Notes: generated by a model not told the origin, from the sequence alone. A DNA stretch of 64,000 nucleotides from Physcocola sp002396385 (GCA_946535435.1 CAMNDM010000003.1:1-64000), one strand, 5' to 3'. Counted from the first letter of the stretch, positions 52,270 to 61,887 are shown. Program-made: numbers and translations.

Positions 52270-53442
52270 TTATATTCCAAAAATAAGCGACGAGACGTTC
52301 CCCCCAAAACCAAACGAGTTAGACATTATGGTCTTTATACCTGCATTGGTTTTGACTTCTGTTTCAGGTCTGACAGCAAGCTCGTGCATAGGGGTCTTGA
52401 AGTTGAAAGTGGGAATTATGGTGTCGTTCTTCAACATCATTGCGCAAAAAGCGGCTTCTATGCCTCCACATGCTCCCAGCGTGTGTCCGGTGTACACTTT
52501 TGTGGAACTAAAAGGTGGCAACTGGCTGCCGAAAAGGCGGCCCATGGCTGTGCTTTCGCTTAGGTCGTTGTTCCCGGTTCCTGTTCCGTGGGCGTTCACA
52601 TAGTCGATGTCGGCTGGTTGCAAGCCAGCCTTTTCAATAGCCCCCTTCATCGCAAGGTAGGGGCCTTCTCCGTTTGCCGAAGTGGCTGTCTGGTGGAAAG
52701 CATCGTTGGCGTTGGCATAACCAAGCAGATTGCAATAAGAATGGTTTTTGCCGGGTTCGCGTTGCAATACAAGAAATCCGGCTCCTTCCCCTAAATTCAG
52801 ACCATTACGGCTGTCGTCGAACGGACGGCATTGTTCATGGTCGAGAATCATCAGCGATGTGAAGCCGTTGATTGTGAATTTGCACAATGGGTCGGTCCCG
52901 CCCACAACTACGGCGTCGAAGTCTTGGCTGTGGAGCAGACGGTCGGCCATCATAACAGCGTTGGCACTGCTAGAACAGGCGGTACTGATAGTGGTTATGA
53001 AATCTCTTATCCCCAGGTATTCGGCTATGCGGAAGGTGCTTGCACCACAATCGTGTTCAAAGAGGTAGCGCAAATGGGTGCGCCGGCCTTCGTGTAGGTC
53101 GGTGAAGTATTGCTCGCTCAGATCCATGCCGCCTACCGACGTGCCCGAAACCAGTGCTACCTTCATTCTAGAAGGGTCTATCCCGGCGTCGTTTATGGCT
53201 TCTTTTGCAGCCATCATACCTAAAAGGGCTGTGCGTGAGTAAGTCTTTCGGGTGTCTAAACCCAAAAGACCGGCCAGTTCGGCGTTGGTCTCCTTTATTT
53301 CGCCTGCAGGAACGTTGTGCCTGGTTTGTAAACGGGTTAGGGGGCCAATTCCGCTGCGCTTTGCGAGAAGTGCAGACCAGTTATTTTGGACGTCCAAACC
53401 CATCGAGCTGACCAAGCCTAGGCCAGTTACGTGTGTTGCCAT
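52270..53442 (-). CDS. Beta-ketoacyl-ACP synthase (FabF-like, complete)
   Basis: A 390-residue condensing enzyme. The triad is Cys156 (STACSSSANA), His285 (NAHGTGTGNND) and His320 (YTGHTLGACGG). It should condense malonyl-ACP with an acyl-ACP. It lies between the ACP gene and the Cys-less partner, as in type II polyketide or aryl-polyene systems. Confidence 0.9.
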   Translation of the reverse strand: MATHVTGLGLVSSMGLDVQNNWSALLAKRSGIGPLTRLQTRHNVPAGEIKETNAELAGLLGLDTRKTYSRTALLGMMAAKEAINDAGIDPSRMKVALVSGTSVGGMDLSEQYFTDLHEGRRTHLRYLFEHDCGASTFRIAEYLGIRDFITTISTACSSSANAVMMADRLLHSQDFDAVVVGGTDPLCKFTINGFTSLMILDHEQCRPFDDSRNGLNLGEGAGFLVLQREPGKNHSYCNLLGYANANDAFHQTATSANGEGPYLAMKGAIEKAGLQPADIDYVNAHGTGTGNNDLSESTAMGRLFGSQLPPFSSTKVYTGHTLGACGGIEAAFCAMMLKNDTIIPTFNFKTPMHELAVRPETEVKTNAGIKTIMSNSFGFGGNVSSLIFGI

Positions 53443-53700
53443 TTACTTTTTATTGGCTTTGATGTATTCGGCTATAGAATTTACAGAGGTGAAAACCTCT
53501 TTCGCTTGCTTTGGTTCCGGAATCTTTATTCCATAGTATTTTTCTAAAAGCATTACTAATTCCAAAGCGTCAATGCTGTCAAGACCGAGACCTTTGTCTC
53601 CGAAGAGTGGAGCGGCTGGGTCAATGTCAGCGGGTGTGGTTTCTTCTAAATTCAGTTCGTCAATAATTTGTTGTTTGAGCTGTTCTATCAAATTATCCAT
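53443..53700 (-). CDS. Acyl carrier protein
   Basis: An 85-residue acidic four-helix protein. Ser42 in GLGLDSIDALELV is the phosphopantetheine site. It is dedicated to this locus, since the housekeeping ACP is usually next to fabF elsewhere. It abuts the ketosynthase gene. Confidence 0.92.
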   Translation of the reverse strand: MDNLIEQLKQQIIDELNLEETTPADIDPAAPLFGDKGLGLDSIDALELVMLLEKYYGIKIPEPKQAKEVFTSVNSIAEYIKANKK

Positions 53701-53712
53701 ATATGTGGTCTT

Positions 53713-55461
53713 TTATGGTTTCTTTTCTATAAGTTTTAGCTCTGCCTCGTATTTGCCTTGCAGAAAATCGGCGTAGCCAACTATACATTTTTTTGCCCGG
53801 CCTTCTGCTAACAGCAGGTCGGCGTAGCCTGGCAAAAAGTTTTCGCATTCTTCTTTGCTGCCGGCTACAAGGCACAGGTTCTCTCCTTTGAACTTGTGCC
53901 GTATGCAGATTTCTCCCTGCATTATGTTGGCAAGGGTATATACGAAGATGGCAGGGCTTGGCATATACGGTTCTTTTACCTCAATCACTTTTTGGTGACG
54001 CAGGTCGGTGTCTAAACTCGATGCGCGACAGCCGAGCAACAGGGCTACACCTTCCTCTCCGCAATCTGCCAGATTTTCTCCTTCCGTTAGGTATTCGGCA
54101 GCGGTTAGTGCCAGTTTGCAGAGGTCGTCCATCTTTGAGAATTTCATGTAGGGTTGGGCAATAGCCTTGAAGGCTCCTCTAATGAATTGCCCGAAATCGT
54201 CGCTATCGTTACCGGTATAAACGGTGTCTCCGTTCCTCCATATTTTTTTATCTGCTATAGTGCAAGTCGAAATTGTGGTGCTGCCGGTTTCTGGTGGGTA
54301 TAACTTCCCGCTCTTCTCTGTCGAGATGACGATAGCCGCATTACATCCGCCAAACCCCGAGGCTGTTTTTAGTATGGTGCGTAGCTTCGCTGGTCCTGTA
54401 CTTGTGCTGACGTTGACGTTTACGGGAACACCCAGTTGTTCGAAGTTGAGGGTGCGTGGGCGAATACCGCGCCGTATGCATTCAATGCAAATAATGGTTT
54501 CCAGCAGTCCCGATGCTCCCAAAGTGTGCCCGAAGTAGCCTTTCAAACTGAGAAGGGGAACTTCGTTGAGGCCTGCCAACCCTATAGCCTTCGACTCCAT
54601 CTCGTCGTTGTAAGGGGTGGCTGTCCCATGGGCATCAATCAGGTCAATGTCTGAAATTTCTGCTTCTGCTTCTGCCATTGCGTTCTGTATCGCAAAAAAA
54701 AGACCGTCTCCCGTGCGTGAGGGCCCTGAAATGTGGTTAGCGTCGTTGCTCGATGCTCCGCCAGCCAGCATAATGCGCTGTTCCCCTGCTAAGCTCGGGT
54801 CGGTGCTTACTATGAGGGTGGCGACACCTTCTCCCATACTTAAACCATCGCGGTTGGCATCGTAAGGTTTGCATGGCTTGGCACTGACCGATTGGAACGA
54901 CTCGAAACCGCTGATGACGAATTCTGTTAGCTCGTCGCCTCCGATGATAACGGCAGTGGCGTATTTGCCGCTTTTCAAAAGCCGTATGGCGGTAACTTGT
55001 GCTAAAACTCCCGAAATGCATGCATTACTGATTACAAGTGGGGTGTTTGCTGCTCCGAAGAAGTTGGCAACCCGTTTTGCCAATTGGTCGAGAAAAGCGT
55101 CGTTGGGTACTTTCTCAGAGCCTTCCAACAACCTGATATTGCCTTTGGTCGTCGAGAAAATGAAGACTACGTTATCTGACCTTGTGTCTACGGCCGTTTG
55201 ACTGAGTGCTTTGCTTGCCGAAGTTATCATCAGCCGCTCCAGCCTGTGCATATTGGCGGTCTGACGATAAATTGCCGATTCCTCTAAATCGTTGTCGTTG
55301 ATGTGTTGCGCCAAAAAAGGTTCGGGATAAAGGCGCTTGTCGTCAACCAGACCAATGCCTGTCTTCTCTGCAAACACGCTGTCGGCATTGGCGGTGGTGT
55401 CGCTGCCTAGTCCGCTTATTATGTTGTCGGCTATGGCGTAAACTATTTTAGCAGATTCCAT
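53713..55461 (-). CDS. Two-domain ketosynthase
   Basis: A 582-residue protein. Residues 1-385 are a ketosynthase with Cys148 (ISNACISG), His278 (IDAHGTATPYND) and His312 (GHTLGASG). Residues 390-582 are an extra domain with PSPAIFVYTLANIMQGEI, which resembles part of a second ketosynthase-like (Ketoacyl-synt_2) fold from memory. ATG 55461 is used and overlaps the thioesterase gene by 19 nt. Confidence 0.78.
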   Translation of the reverse strand: MESAKIVYAIADNIISGLGSDTTANADSVFAEKTGIGLVDDKRLYPEPFLAQHINDNDLEESAIYRQTANMHRLERLMITSASKALSQTAVDTRSDNVVFIFSTTKGNIRLLEGSEKVPNDAFLDQLAKRVANFFGAANTPLVISNACISGVLAQVTAIRLLKSGKYATAVIIGGDELTEFVISGFESFQSVSAKPCKPYDANRDGLSMGEGVATLIVSTDPSLAGEQRIMLAGGASSNDANHISGPSRTGDGLFFAIQNAMAEAEAEISDIDLIDAHGTATPYNDEMESKAIGLAGLNEVPLLSLKGYFGHTLGASGLLETIICIECIRRGIRPRTLNFEQLGVPVNVNVSTSTGPAKLRTILKTASGFGGCNAAIVISTEKSGKLYPPETGSTTISTCTIADKKIWRNGDTVYTGNDSDDFGQFIRGAFKAIAQPYMKFSKMDDLCKLALTAAEYLTEGENLADCGEEGVALLLGCRASSLDTDLRHQKVIEVKEPYMPSPAIFVYTLANIMQGEICIRHKFKGENLCLVAGSKEECENFLPGYADLLLAEGRAKKCIVGYADFLQGKYEAELKLIEKKP

Positions 55462-55895
55462 TTCTTTTTCCAACTCAAATAAAATTCTGGGGTTGTGAGC
55501 TCTAACTCGCCTGTGTCTTTTTTCAAGAAAACCTGTGTTGTGCTGCCTGTCGCGCACAACACGTGTTCCGGCTCTTTGTAGACCGAGTACTCGAATATGA
55601 TTTTTGCGGCGGGGGTGTCAATAAAACGGGTTTCGATAGTGCCGCGTTCACCAGCGTGTAGCGGATGATGATACTGACAGGTAACATCGACTATCGGTAT
55701 TACATAGCCTTCTTTGAAGACTTCGAGGTACGGCATTCCGAAGTTTTCTCCAAAAGACTCTCTGCCGTCTTCAAAATAGCGGATGTATTCGCCGTGCCAA
55801 ACCACGCCAATGCCGTCTGTTTCGCTGAAACGGACGCGCAGCGGCATCTTGTCCACTAGATTGGTGGGTGTTTGTTCTGTCTTTCTCTTTCTCAT
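55443..55895 (-). CDS. 4-hydroxybenzoyl-CoA-type thioesterase
   Basis: A 150-residue hotdog-fold protein. VRFSETDGIGVVWHGEYIRY with the catalytic Asp and the following EDGRESF are YbgC-like. First gene of the ketosynthase operon, it would release or hydrolyse acyl chains. ATG 55895 is only 20 nt from the -7 box. Confidence 0.85.
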   Translation of the reverse strand: MRKRKTEQTPTNLVDKMPLRVRFSETDGIGVVWHGEYIRYFEDGRESFGENFGMPYLEVFKEGYVIPIVDVTCQYHHPLHAGERGTIETRFIDTPAAKIIFEYSVYKEPEHVLCATGSTTQVFLKKDTGELELTTPEFYLSWKKKWNLLK

Positions 55896-55914
55896 ATGAC
55901 CCGTTCTAATCTTA

Positions 55915-55946
55915 CAAAAATAATGATTAGACGGCAATTTGGCAAA
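55915..55946 (-). promoter_or_regulatory. Promoter of the ketosynthase operon
   Basis: On the minus strand TTTG (55946-55943), 20 nt, TATTTTTG (55922-55915), an exact match to the consensus in this window. Confidence 0.7.
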
Positions 55947-56167
55947 TTTGAAACTAATCACCTTGTTTTATGGCAAGTGACTAGCCATACAAACAAATAC
56001 TCTATTTAGGGTTGACGGCTTCCTGTCTAATGGGAAACACCGTTCCCTTGTCGCATCTCTCTCCTTCGTCCGGAAAAAGTTTGGGTCGTGATTGGCTGTT
56101 CAAAGATTTTATGTTTTAAATGCAAAACAAATCCCTTGATATGTGGTTTTGTTAGTTTGTGTCTTAC
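55947..56167. other. Intergenic sequence without a gene
   Basis: Between the ketosynthase promoter and the clpB repeats I see no ORF of coding character, no RNA gene and no clear terminator. Confidence 0.45.
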
Positions 56168-56218
56168 TGACTGATTGTCAGATTAATATATTTATTTTAA
56201 TGACAAATTGTCAGATAA
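56168..56218. promoter_or_regulatory. Paired palindromic repeats upstream of clpB
   Basis: Two 18 nt direct repeats (56168-56185 and 56201-56218) share TGACnnATTGTCAGATnA. Each holds an inverted repeat (TGAC...GTCA), and their starts are 33 nt apart, about three DNA turns. It looks like an operator for a dimeric regulator. It is not the CIRCE element. Confidence 0.5.
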
Positions 56219-56342
56219 GGGGCTTCTGTTCTGCCAAATTTGCGGGCCCGGCCTCTTGGCAAGTGTTTTGCGTGTGGGTGTGTGGTTGCTGTTTTTAATG
56301 GCTACCAAATTCTTCTTAAGCAAATAATAAAAAATAGATAAT

Positions 56343-58931
56343 ATGAATTTCCAAAACTTTACAATTAAAGGTCAAGAGGTGGTTCAAGAGGCTGTGAAGG
56401 TTGCCCAAGGTAACGGACAGCAGTACATTGAACCTGCCCATTTGATGAAGGGAATCCTTAAAGTGGGCGAAAATGTGGTCGACTTCATTTTCAGCAAAAT
56501 GGGAATGAACAAGGCTGTTGTTGAACAAGTTGTAGACAGGGAGGTGGCTGCTCTCCCTAAGGTGAGCGGTGCCCAGCCGTATCTTTCCAGTGCTACCAAT
56601 TCGGTGCTGCTAAGGGCTGAAGACCTGTCGAAAAAGGCGGGCGATGAGTTTGTCTCGGTCGAGTACATCCTTTTCGCTCTGTTTAAAGAGGCCGGACCGG
56701 TTTCTACTTTGTTGAAGGATGCGGGTATGAACGAGAAGGATCTTGAGGCGGCCATCCGTGAACTCCGTAAGGGTAGTAATGTGAAGAGCCAGAGTGCCGA
56801 AGACCAGTATAACTCGCTTGAAAAATATGCGGTTAATCTGAATGAGAAAGCTCGTTCGGGCAAACTCGACCCTGTTATTGGACGTGACGAGGAAATCCGG
56901 CGTGTTTTGCAAATCCTTAGCCGTCGTACCAAGAATAACCCAATTCTGATTGGTGAACCGGGTACAGGTAAAACCGCTATTGTGGAAGGCCTTGCCGGAC
57001 GTATTGTGCGAGGTGATGTGCCTGAAAACTTGAAGACCAAGCAGATTTTCTCGCTCGATATGGGCGCATTGGTGGCTGGTGCCAAATTCAAGGGCGAATT
57101 TGAAGAGCGTTTGAAGGCGGTTATTAATGAAGTGGTGAAAGCCGATGGCGAAATTGTCCTCTTTATTGATGAAATACACACTTTGGTGGGTGCCGGCGGT
57201 GGTGAGGGCGCTATGGATGCGGCCAACATCTTGAAACCTGCCTTGGCGCGTGGCGAACTCCGTGCCATTGGTGCCACTACGCTTAGCGAGTATCAGAAGT
57301 ATTTCGAGAAGGATAAGGCGTTGGAGCGCCGTTTCCAACAGGTGATGGTCAACGAACCCGACGAGGCTAGCACCATTTCTATCCTACGTGGCTTGAAGGA
57401 ACGTTACGAGAACCACCACAAGGTGCGTATTAAAGACGATGCGCTGATTGCTGCCGTCCGCCTCTCTTCCCGTTATATTTCCGACCGTTTCCTGCCCGAT
57501 AAGGCTATCGATTTGGTCGATGAGGCGGCCGCACGTCTACGTTTGGAGATGGACTCTGTGCCTGAAGACCTCGATAAGGTGGAACGCCAGATTAAACAAT
57601 TGGAAATTGAACGCGAAGCCATTAAGCGGGAAGGCGATACCCAGAAACTTGACCAATTGGCAAAAGAAATTGCCGAACTGAAGGATGAAAGTGCTAACAT
57701 GGGAGCCCAGTGGAAATCGGAAAAAGACCTGATTAACAAAATCCAGCAGGAAAAAGTCGATATCGAGCAGTTCCGCTTCCAGGCCGAGAAGGCCGAGCGT
57801 GAGGGTAACTATGGCTTGGTGGCTGAGCTCCGTTATGGAAAAATAAAACAGGCTGAAGACCACATCAAGGCTCTACAGGCAGAACTGGAGTCGCGCCACG
57901 AGAATTCGCACCTGATTAAAGAGGAGGTCGATGAAGACGATATTGCGGAAATTGTTTCCCGTTGGACGGGTATTCCAGTGACAAAGATGTTGCAGAGCGA
58001 GAAAAACAAACTGCTACACCTTGAAGAGGAATTGCACAAGCGTGTTATCGGGCAAGACGAGGCAATTTCGGCTATTTCCGATGCGGTAAGGCGTAGCCGT
58101 GCGGGTTTGCAGGACCCTAAGCGTCCTATTGGCTCGTTCATCTTCCTGGGAACTACCGGTGTTGGTAAAACCGAACTGGCTAAGGCGTTGGCCGAGTTCT
58201 TGTTCGACGACGAGAATATGATGACGCGTATCGATATGTCGGAATACCAGGAGAAATTCTCCGTTACCCGACTTATCGGGTCGCCTCCAGGATATGTGGG
58301 TTACGACGAGGGTGGACAATTGACCGAGGCGGTTAGACGTAAACCTTATTCGGTGGTTTTGTTCGACGAGATAGAAAAAGCGCATCCCGATGTGTTCAAC
58401 ATCCTTTTGCAGGTGCTCGATGACGGACGACTGACCGACAATAAGGGACGTGTCGTCAACTTCAAGAACACCATCATCATCATGACGTCGAACATGGGCT
58501 CGCAGCTCATTCGTGAACGTTTTGAAAACTTGAACGACGCGAACCGAAGCCAGGTGGTGGAGCAGACTCGTAACGAGGTGCTTGAACTGATGAAGAAAAC
58601 CATACGTCCGGAATTCCTCAACCGTATCGACGACATCATTATGTTCTTGCCGCTTACGAAACCGCAAATCAGAGACGTGGTTAGGTTGCAGGTTAACACC
58701 ATCTCGAAATTGTTGAAAGACATAGAGGTGGAAATGACGGTGAGCGACAGCGCAATCGACTTTATTGCCGAGGCTGGCTTCGACCCTGAGTTTGGCGCAC
58801 GTCCCGTAAAACGTGTGTTGCAGCGTGAACTGTTGAACGAATTGTCGAAGAAACTGATTGCGCAGGAAGTCGACAAGAGCAAGCCTATTGTGGTCGATTC
58901 TGATGGCGAGAAGCTGGTGTTCAGAAACTGA
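56343..58931 (+). CDS. clpB: ATP-dependent disaggregase ClpB
   Basis: An 862-residue Hsp100 chaperone that works with DnaK to recover aggregated proteins. It has an N domain, NBD1 with GEPGTGKTAIVEGLA and VLFIDEIHTLVGAG, a coiled-coil M domain at about residues 400-520, and NBD2 with GTTGVGKTELAKALA and VVLFDEIEKAHPDVF. Full length. Transcribed alone, with palindromic repeats 125 nt upstream that may mediate stress control. Confidence 0.96.
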   Translation: MNFQNFTIKGQEVVQEAVKVAQGNGQQYIEPAHLMKGILKVGENVVDFIFSKMGMNKAVVEQVVDREVAALPKVSGAQPYLSSATNSVLLRAEDLSKKAGDEFVSVEYILFALFKEAGPVSTLLKDAGMNEKDLEAAIRELRKGSNVKSQSAEDQYNSLEKYAVNLNEKARSGKLDPVIGRDEEIRRVLQILSRRTKNNPILIGEPGTGKTAIVEGLAGRIVRGDVPENLKTKQIFSLDMGALVAGAKFKGEFEERLKAVINEVVKADGEIVLFIDEIHTLVGAGGGEGAMDAANILKPALARGELRAIGATTLSEYQKYFEKDKALERRFQQVMVNEPDEASTISILRGLKERYENHHKVRIKDDALIAAVRLSSRYISDRFLPDKAIDLVDEAAARLRLEMDSVPEDLDKVERQIKQLEIEREAIKREGDTQKLDQLAKEIAELKDESANMGAQWKSEKDLINKIQQEKVDIEQFRFQAEKAEREGNYGLVAELRYGKIKQAEDHIKALQAELESRHENSHLIKEEVDEDDIAEIVSRWTGIPVTKMLQSEKNKLLHLEEELHKRVIGQDEAISAISDAVRRSRAGLQDPKRPIGSFIFLGTTGVGKTELAKALAEFLFDDENMMTRIDMSEYQEKFSVTRLIGSPPGYVGYDEGGQLTEAVRRKPYSVVLFDEIEKAHPDVFNILLQVLDDGRLTDNKGRVVNFKNTIIIMTSNMGSQLIRERFENLNDANRSQVVEQTRNEVLELMKKTIRPEFLNRIDDIIMFLPLTKPQIRDVVRLQVNTISKLLKDIEVEMTVSDSAIDFIAEAGFDPEFGARPVKRVLQRELLNELSKKLIAQEVDKSKPIVVDSDGEKLVFRN

Positions 58932-58974
58932 ATATGCTGGCTATGAGATGATTGTTTGATAGATGTATGAATGA

Positions 58975-59019
58975 GCGTGTGACGTCCTCTTTATTTCCGG
59001 ACGCCGCACGCTTTTTTTT
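58975..59019 (+). terminator. Terminator of clpB
   Basis: An imperfect GC-rich stem (58975-58987 with 58999-59010) is followed by a run of eight T. The gyrB promoter begins inside its T run. Confidence 0.75.
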
Positions 59020-59048
59020 GCTTTATTTCCCTTTTTTTGTTAAATTTG
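59018..59048 (+). promoter_or_regulatory. Promoter of gyrB
   Basis: TTG (59018-59020), 20 nt, TAAATTTG (59041-59048), exact spacing and -7 box. The leader to ATG 59118 is about 63 nt. Confidence 0.7.
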
Positions 59049-59117
59049 CTTGTTTGAAGTCGTTTCCCTTCTCGGGTGGGGCTTCCTATTATACAGGAAA
59101 TAACTAATAAAATAATA

Positions 59118-61115
59118 ATGAGCGACGAACAGGAAAAAAGCGAACAGTATGGTGCCAGTAGCATTCAGGTGCTAGAGGGACTTGAGGCTGTGCGCAAAAG
59201 ACCTGCCATGTACATCGGCGACATTAGCGAGGGTGGTTTCCACCACTTGGTCTACGAGGTGGTCGATAACTCTATCGACGAGGCGTTGGCTGGTTTCTGT
59301 AAAAACATTGAGGTAACAATCAACGAAAATAACTCTATTACCGTTGAAGACGATGGCCGTGGTATTCCTACCGGCATGCACCCTAAAGAGAAGCGTTCGG
59401 CTCTCGAAGTGGTGCTCACCGTCCTCCATGCCGGTGGTAAGTTCAACAAAAACTCTTATAAAGTTTCTGGTGGCTTGCACGGTGTGGGTGTCTCTTGTGT
59501 AAACGCACTCTCGAAAGAGTTCCATGTTGAGGTTAACCGTGAAGGACAGCACTTTGTGCAAGATTATGCCTATGGTAAACCTCTTTATCCCGTAAAGACT
59601 GACGGCGTTAGCGATAAGACGGGTACCAAGGTCACTTTCTTGCCCGATGACTCGATTTTTACCGTCTCTGTATATAATTACGACACTTTGGCTGCCCGTA
59701 TGCGCGAGTTGGCTTTCTTGAATGCCGGCCTGCACATTACTCTCACCGATATGCGTGTGAAGGATGAAGAGGGTAATTCGGCTCCTAAGACCGAAACGTT
59801 CTATTCGGAACACGGACTTAGCGAGTTTGTACAATACGTCGACCAGAATCGTGAAAGCCTTATTGGCTCTGTTATACACCTCAATACCGAAAAATTCGGA
59901 ATCCCTGTCGAGGTGGCTATGACCTACAATCGCGAATATACCGAACACGTGTTCTCGTATGTGAACAACATTCATACCCACGAGGGTGGTACTCATGTCA
60001 CTGGTTTCCGTCAGGCTATTACCCGTACGCTGAACAAATACATGCAGGCCGATACCAAGTTGATGGCCCAGTTAGAGAAGGATAAAATCAACATCGACCC
60101 TGCAACCGACTTCCGTGAGGGCCTTACTGCTGTTATCTCTGTTAAGGTGGCTGAACCTCAGTTCGAGGGGCAGACCAAAACCAAATTGGGAAACAGCGAG
60201 GTGGCTGGTATGGTCGACCGTGCGGTTTCTGAAACATTGGCTGCCTACCTCGAGGAGAATCCGGCTCAGGCTAAGTTGATTGTCGAGAAGGTGGTTACTG
60301 CCGCCCGTGCTCGTATCTCTGCCGCTAAGGCGCGTGAAATGGTGCACCGTAAGAACCCGATGTCGGGTGGTGGTCTTCCTGGTAAATTGGCCGATTGTTC
60401 TGACCGTGACCCTGCTAACTGCGAGTTGTTCCTCGTCGAGGGAGACTCGGCAGGTGGTACTGCCAAGCAGGGCCGTGACCGTAAGTTCCAGGCAATACTT
60501 CCGCTCCGTGGTAAAATTTTGAATGTGGAGAAGTCGCAACCGCATAAGGTGTTCGATAGTGAGTCTATTCACAATATCTACGCTTCTTTGGGTGTTACTG
60601 TTGGTACTCCTGAAGATCCGAATGCACTGAATATGGCTAAGCTTCGTTACCACAAGGTTATTATCATGACCGATGCCGATGTCGATGGCTCTCACATCGA
60701 CACGCTTATTCTGACGTTCTTCTACCGCTATATGCGTCCGCTTATCGAGAATGGATATGTCTACATCGCATATCCTCCGCTCTATTTGTGTAAGAAGGGC
60801 AAGGAGGAAGAGTATTGCTGGACAGAACAGCAACGCCTTGACTTTATTCACCGACATGGTGGTTCGGAAGAAGATACTGGCCGTAATGAAGGCTCTAACA
60901 AGATTTCGGTTCAGCGTTACAAAGGTTTGGGTGAAATGAGTGCCGAACAACTTTGGGAAACGACTATGGACCCTCAGAGACGTTTGTTGCGTCAGGTTAC
61001 TATCGAAAACTACGCCGATGCCGATTACACTTTCTCTATGCTGATGGGTGACGATGTTCCGCCACGTCGTAAGTTCATTGAGGAAAACGCTACTTATGCG
61101 AATATCGATACCTGA
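59118..61115 (+). CDS. gyrB: DNA gyrase subunit B
   Basis: A 665-residue type II topoisomerase subunit. The GHKL ATPase has EVVDNSIDEALAGF, DDGRGIPTGMH and GGLHGVGVS. The TOPRIM domain has LVEGDSAGGTAKQGRD and MTDADVDGSHI, and QRYKGLGEM is near the end. It supplies ATP-driven negative supercoiling with GyrA. Transcribed alone. ATG 59118 is chosen over a GTG at 59076. Confidence 0.96.
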   Translation: MSDEQEKSEQYGASSIQVLEGLEAVRKRPAMYIGDISEGGFHHLVYEVVDNSIDEALAGFCKNIEVTINENNSITVEDDGRGIPTGMHPKEKRSALEVVLTVLHAGGKFNKNSYKVSGGLHGVGVSCVNALSKEFHVEVNREGQHFVQDYAYGKPLYPVKTDGVSDKTGTKVTFLPDDSIFTVSVYNYDTLAARMRELAFLNAGLHITLTDMRVKDEEGNSAPKTETFYSEHGLSEFVQYVDQNRESLIGSVIHLNTEKFGIPVEVAMTYNREYTEHVFSYVNNIHTHEGGTHVTGFRQAITRTLNKYMQADTKLMAQLEKDKINIDPATDFREGLTAVISVKVAEPQFEGQTKTKLGNSEVAGMVDRAVSETLAAYLEENPAQAKLIVEKVVTAARARISAAKAREMVHRKNPMSGGGLPGKLADCSDRDPANCELFLVEGDSAGGTAKQGRDRKFQAILPLRGKILNVEKSQPHKVFDSESIHNIYASLGVTVGTPEDPNALNMAKLRYHKVIIMTDADVDGSHIDTLILTFFYRYMRPLIENGYVYIAYPPLYLCKKGKEEEYCWTEQQRLDFIHRHGGSEEDTGRNEGSNKISVQRYKGLGEMSAEQLWETTMDPQRRLLRQVTIENYADADYTFSMLMGDDVPPRRKFIEENATYANIDT

Positions 61116-61139
61116 TGTCAGGTGGTGTTACATTATACA

Positions 61140-61172
61140 AAAGAGAGCAGGCTTTTTAGGTCTGCTCTCTTT
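61140..61172. terminator. Terminator between gyrB and FISUMP gene 1
   Basis: An 11 bp perfect stem (61140-61150 with 61162-61172) between converging genes, with short A and T runs. Confidence 0.82.
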
Positions 61173-61197
61173 ATGTTTTTGGAATAGCTGCTGTTGC

Positions 61198-61887
61198 TTA
61201 TTTCAACACAGCCCGTACGCTACAACCAATGAAACGCAGGCTATAAAAATCTTCGTCGTCAAAGAAGATGTATGCAGCGAGCATATCGTCGATAATTGAA
61301 GATGTCCAGTATCCGCTTTTGATTTCTCTGGACTCGTCATCAAAAATCTCTTTTAAAAGTGCTCCTGCGGCAGGCAGGAATATCGTGTTGCTGTTCGATT
61401 TTGATGTCCCAATCCTTCCTGCTACTCCTGTGCCGTTGAAGTTGTCAGTCCACTCCCATGTGCATCCGGCAAGCAGTTCATCGCCTTCTTCTTTTGTTGG
61501 CATGCGCCAGGCGCTTCCCCAATTAGAGGTCGCTGCGTCGTCTGCAGCATCAAGCCTTTCCTTTTTGTCCAGTTTCCCCCTGTATTTATCCAATACATAT
61601 TTGGTGAAGTCAGTGGGGTTATTATCCATATCCTGTTCTTTGTACTTACACCATTTGTACGTATCCCAACTATACTCCTCTTTCGGTTGTGTTTCGCCCC
61701 ATGCAAAACGGTCTCCGAATTGGGTCGGAGTCGTTGCCCCCACATTGTAGGTTGCCCATTTTGTGCCGCTTGGCAAACCAAGGTCCACGTAGTCGTGGCT
61801 TGCCACATTCCCACTTATTGTTTGTGCCTGACTTTCCATGCCGCACATGACAAAAAATAACGGAAGCACTCTTGATAAATGTCTCAT
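61198..61887 (-). CDS. Secreted FISUMP-domain protein 1
   Basis: A 229-residue protein with a signal peptide (ending ESQAQT). YVDLGLPSGTKWATYNVGA, FAWGETQPKEEYSW, WGSAWRMPTKEEGDELL and the final CSVRAVLK are the Fibrobacter succinogenes major paralogous domain, seen in many secreted Bacteroidetes proteins. Function unknown. A paralog lies 266 nt upstream. Confidence 0.78.
   Translation of the reverse strand: MRHLSRVLPLFFVMCGMESQAQTISGNVASHDYVDLGLPSGTKWATYNVGATTPTQFGDRFAWGETQPKEEYSWDTYKWCKYKEQDMDNNPTDFTKYVLDKYRGKLDKKERLDAADDAATSNWGSAWRMPTKEEGDELLAGCTWEWTDNFNGTGVAGRIGTSKSNSNTIFLPAAGALLKEIFDDESREIKSGYWTSSIIDDMLAAYIFFDDEDFYSLRFIGCSVRAVLK

Noticed and set aside
59172..60950. Two long minus-strand ORFs (274 and 292 codons) opposite gyrB
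   Set aside because: They mirror the codon pattern of gyrB and have no recognisable motif. The same holds for the antisense ORFs in clpB (56384-58882).
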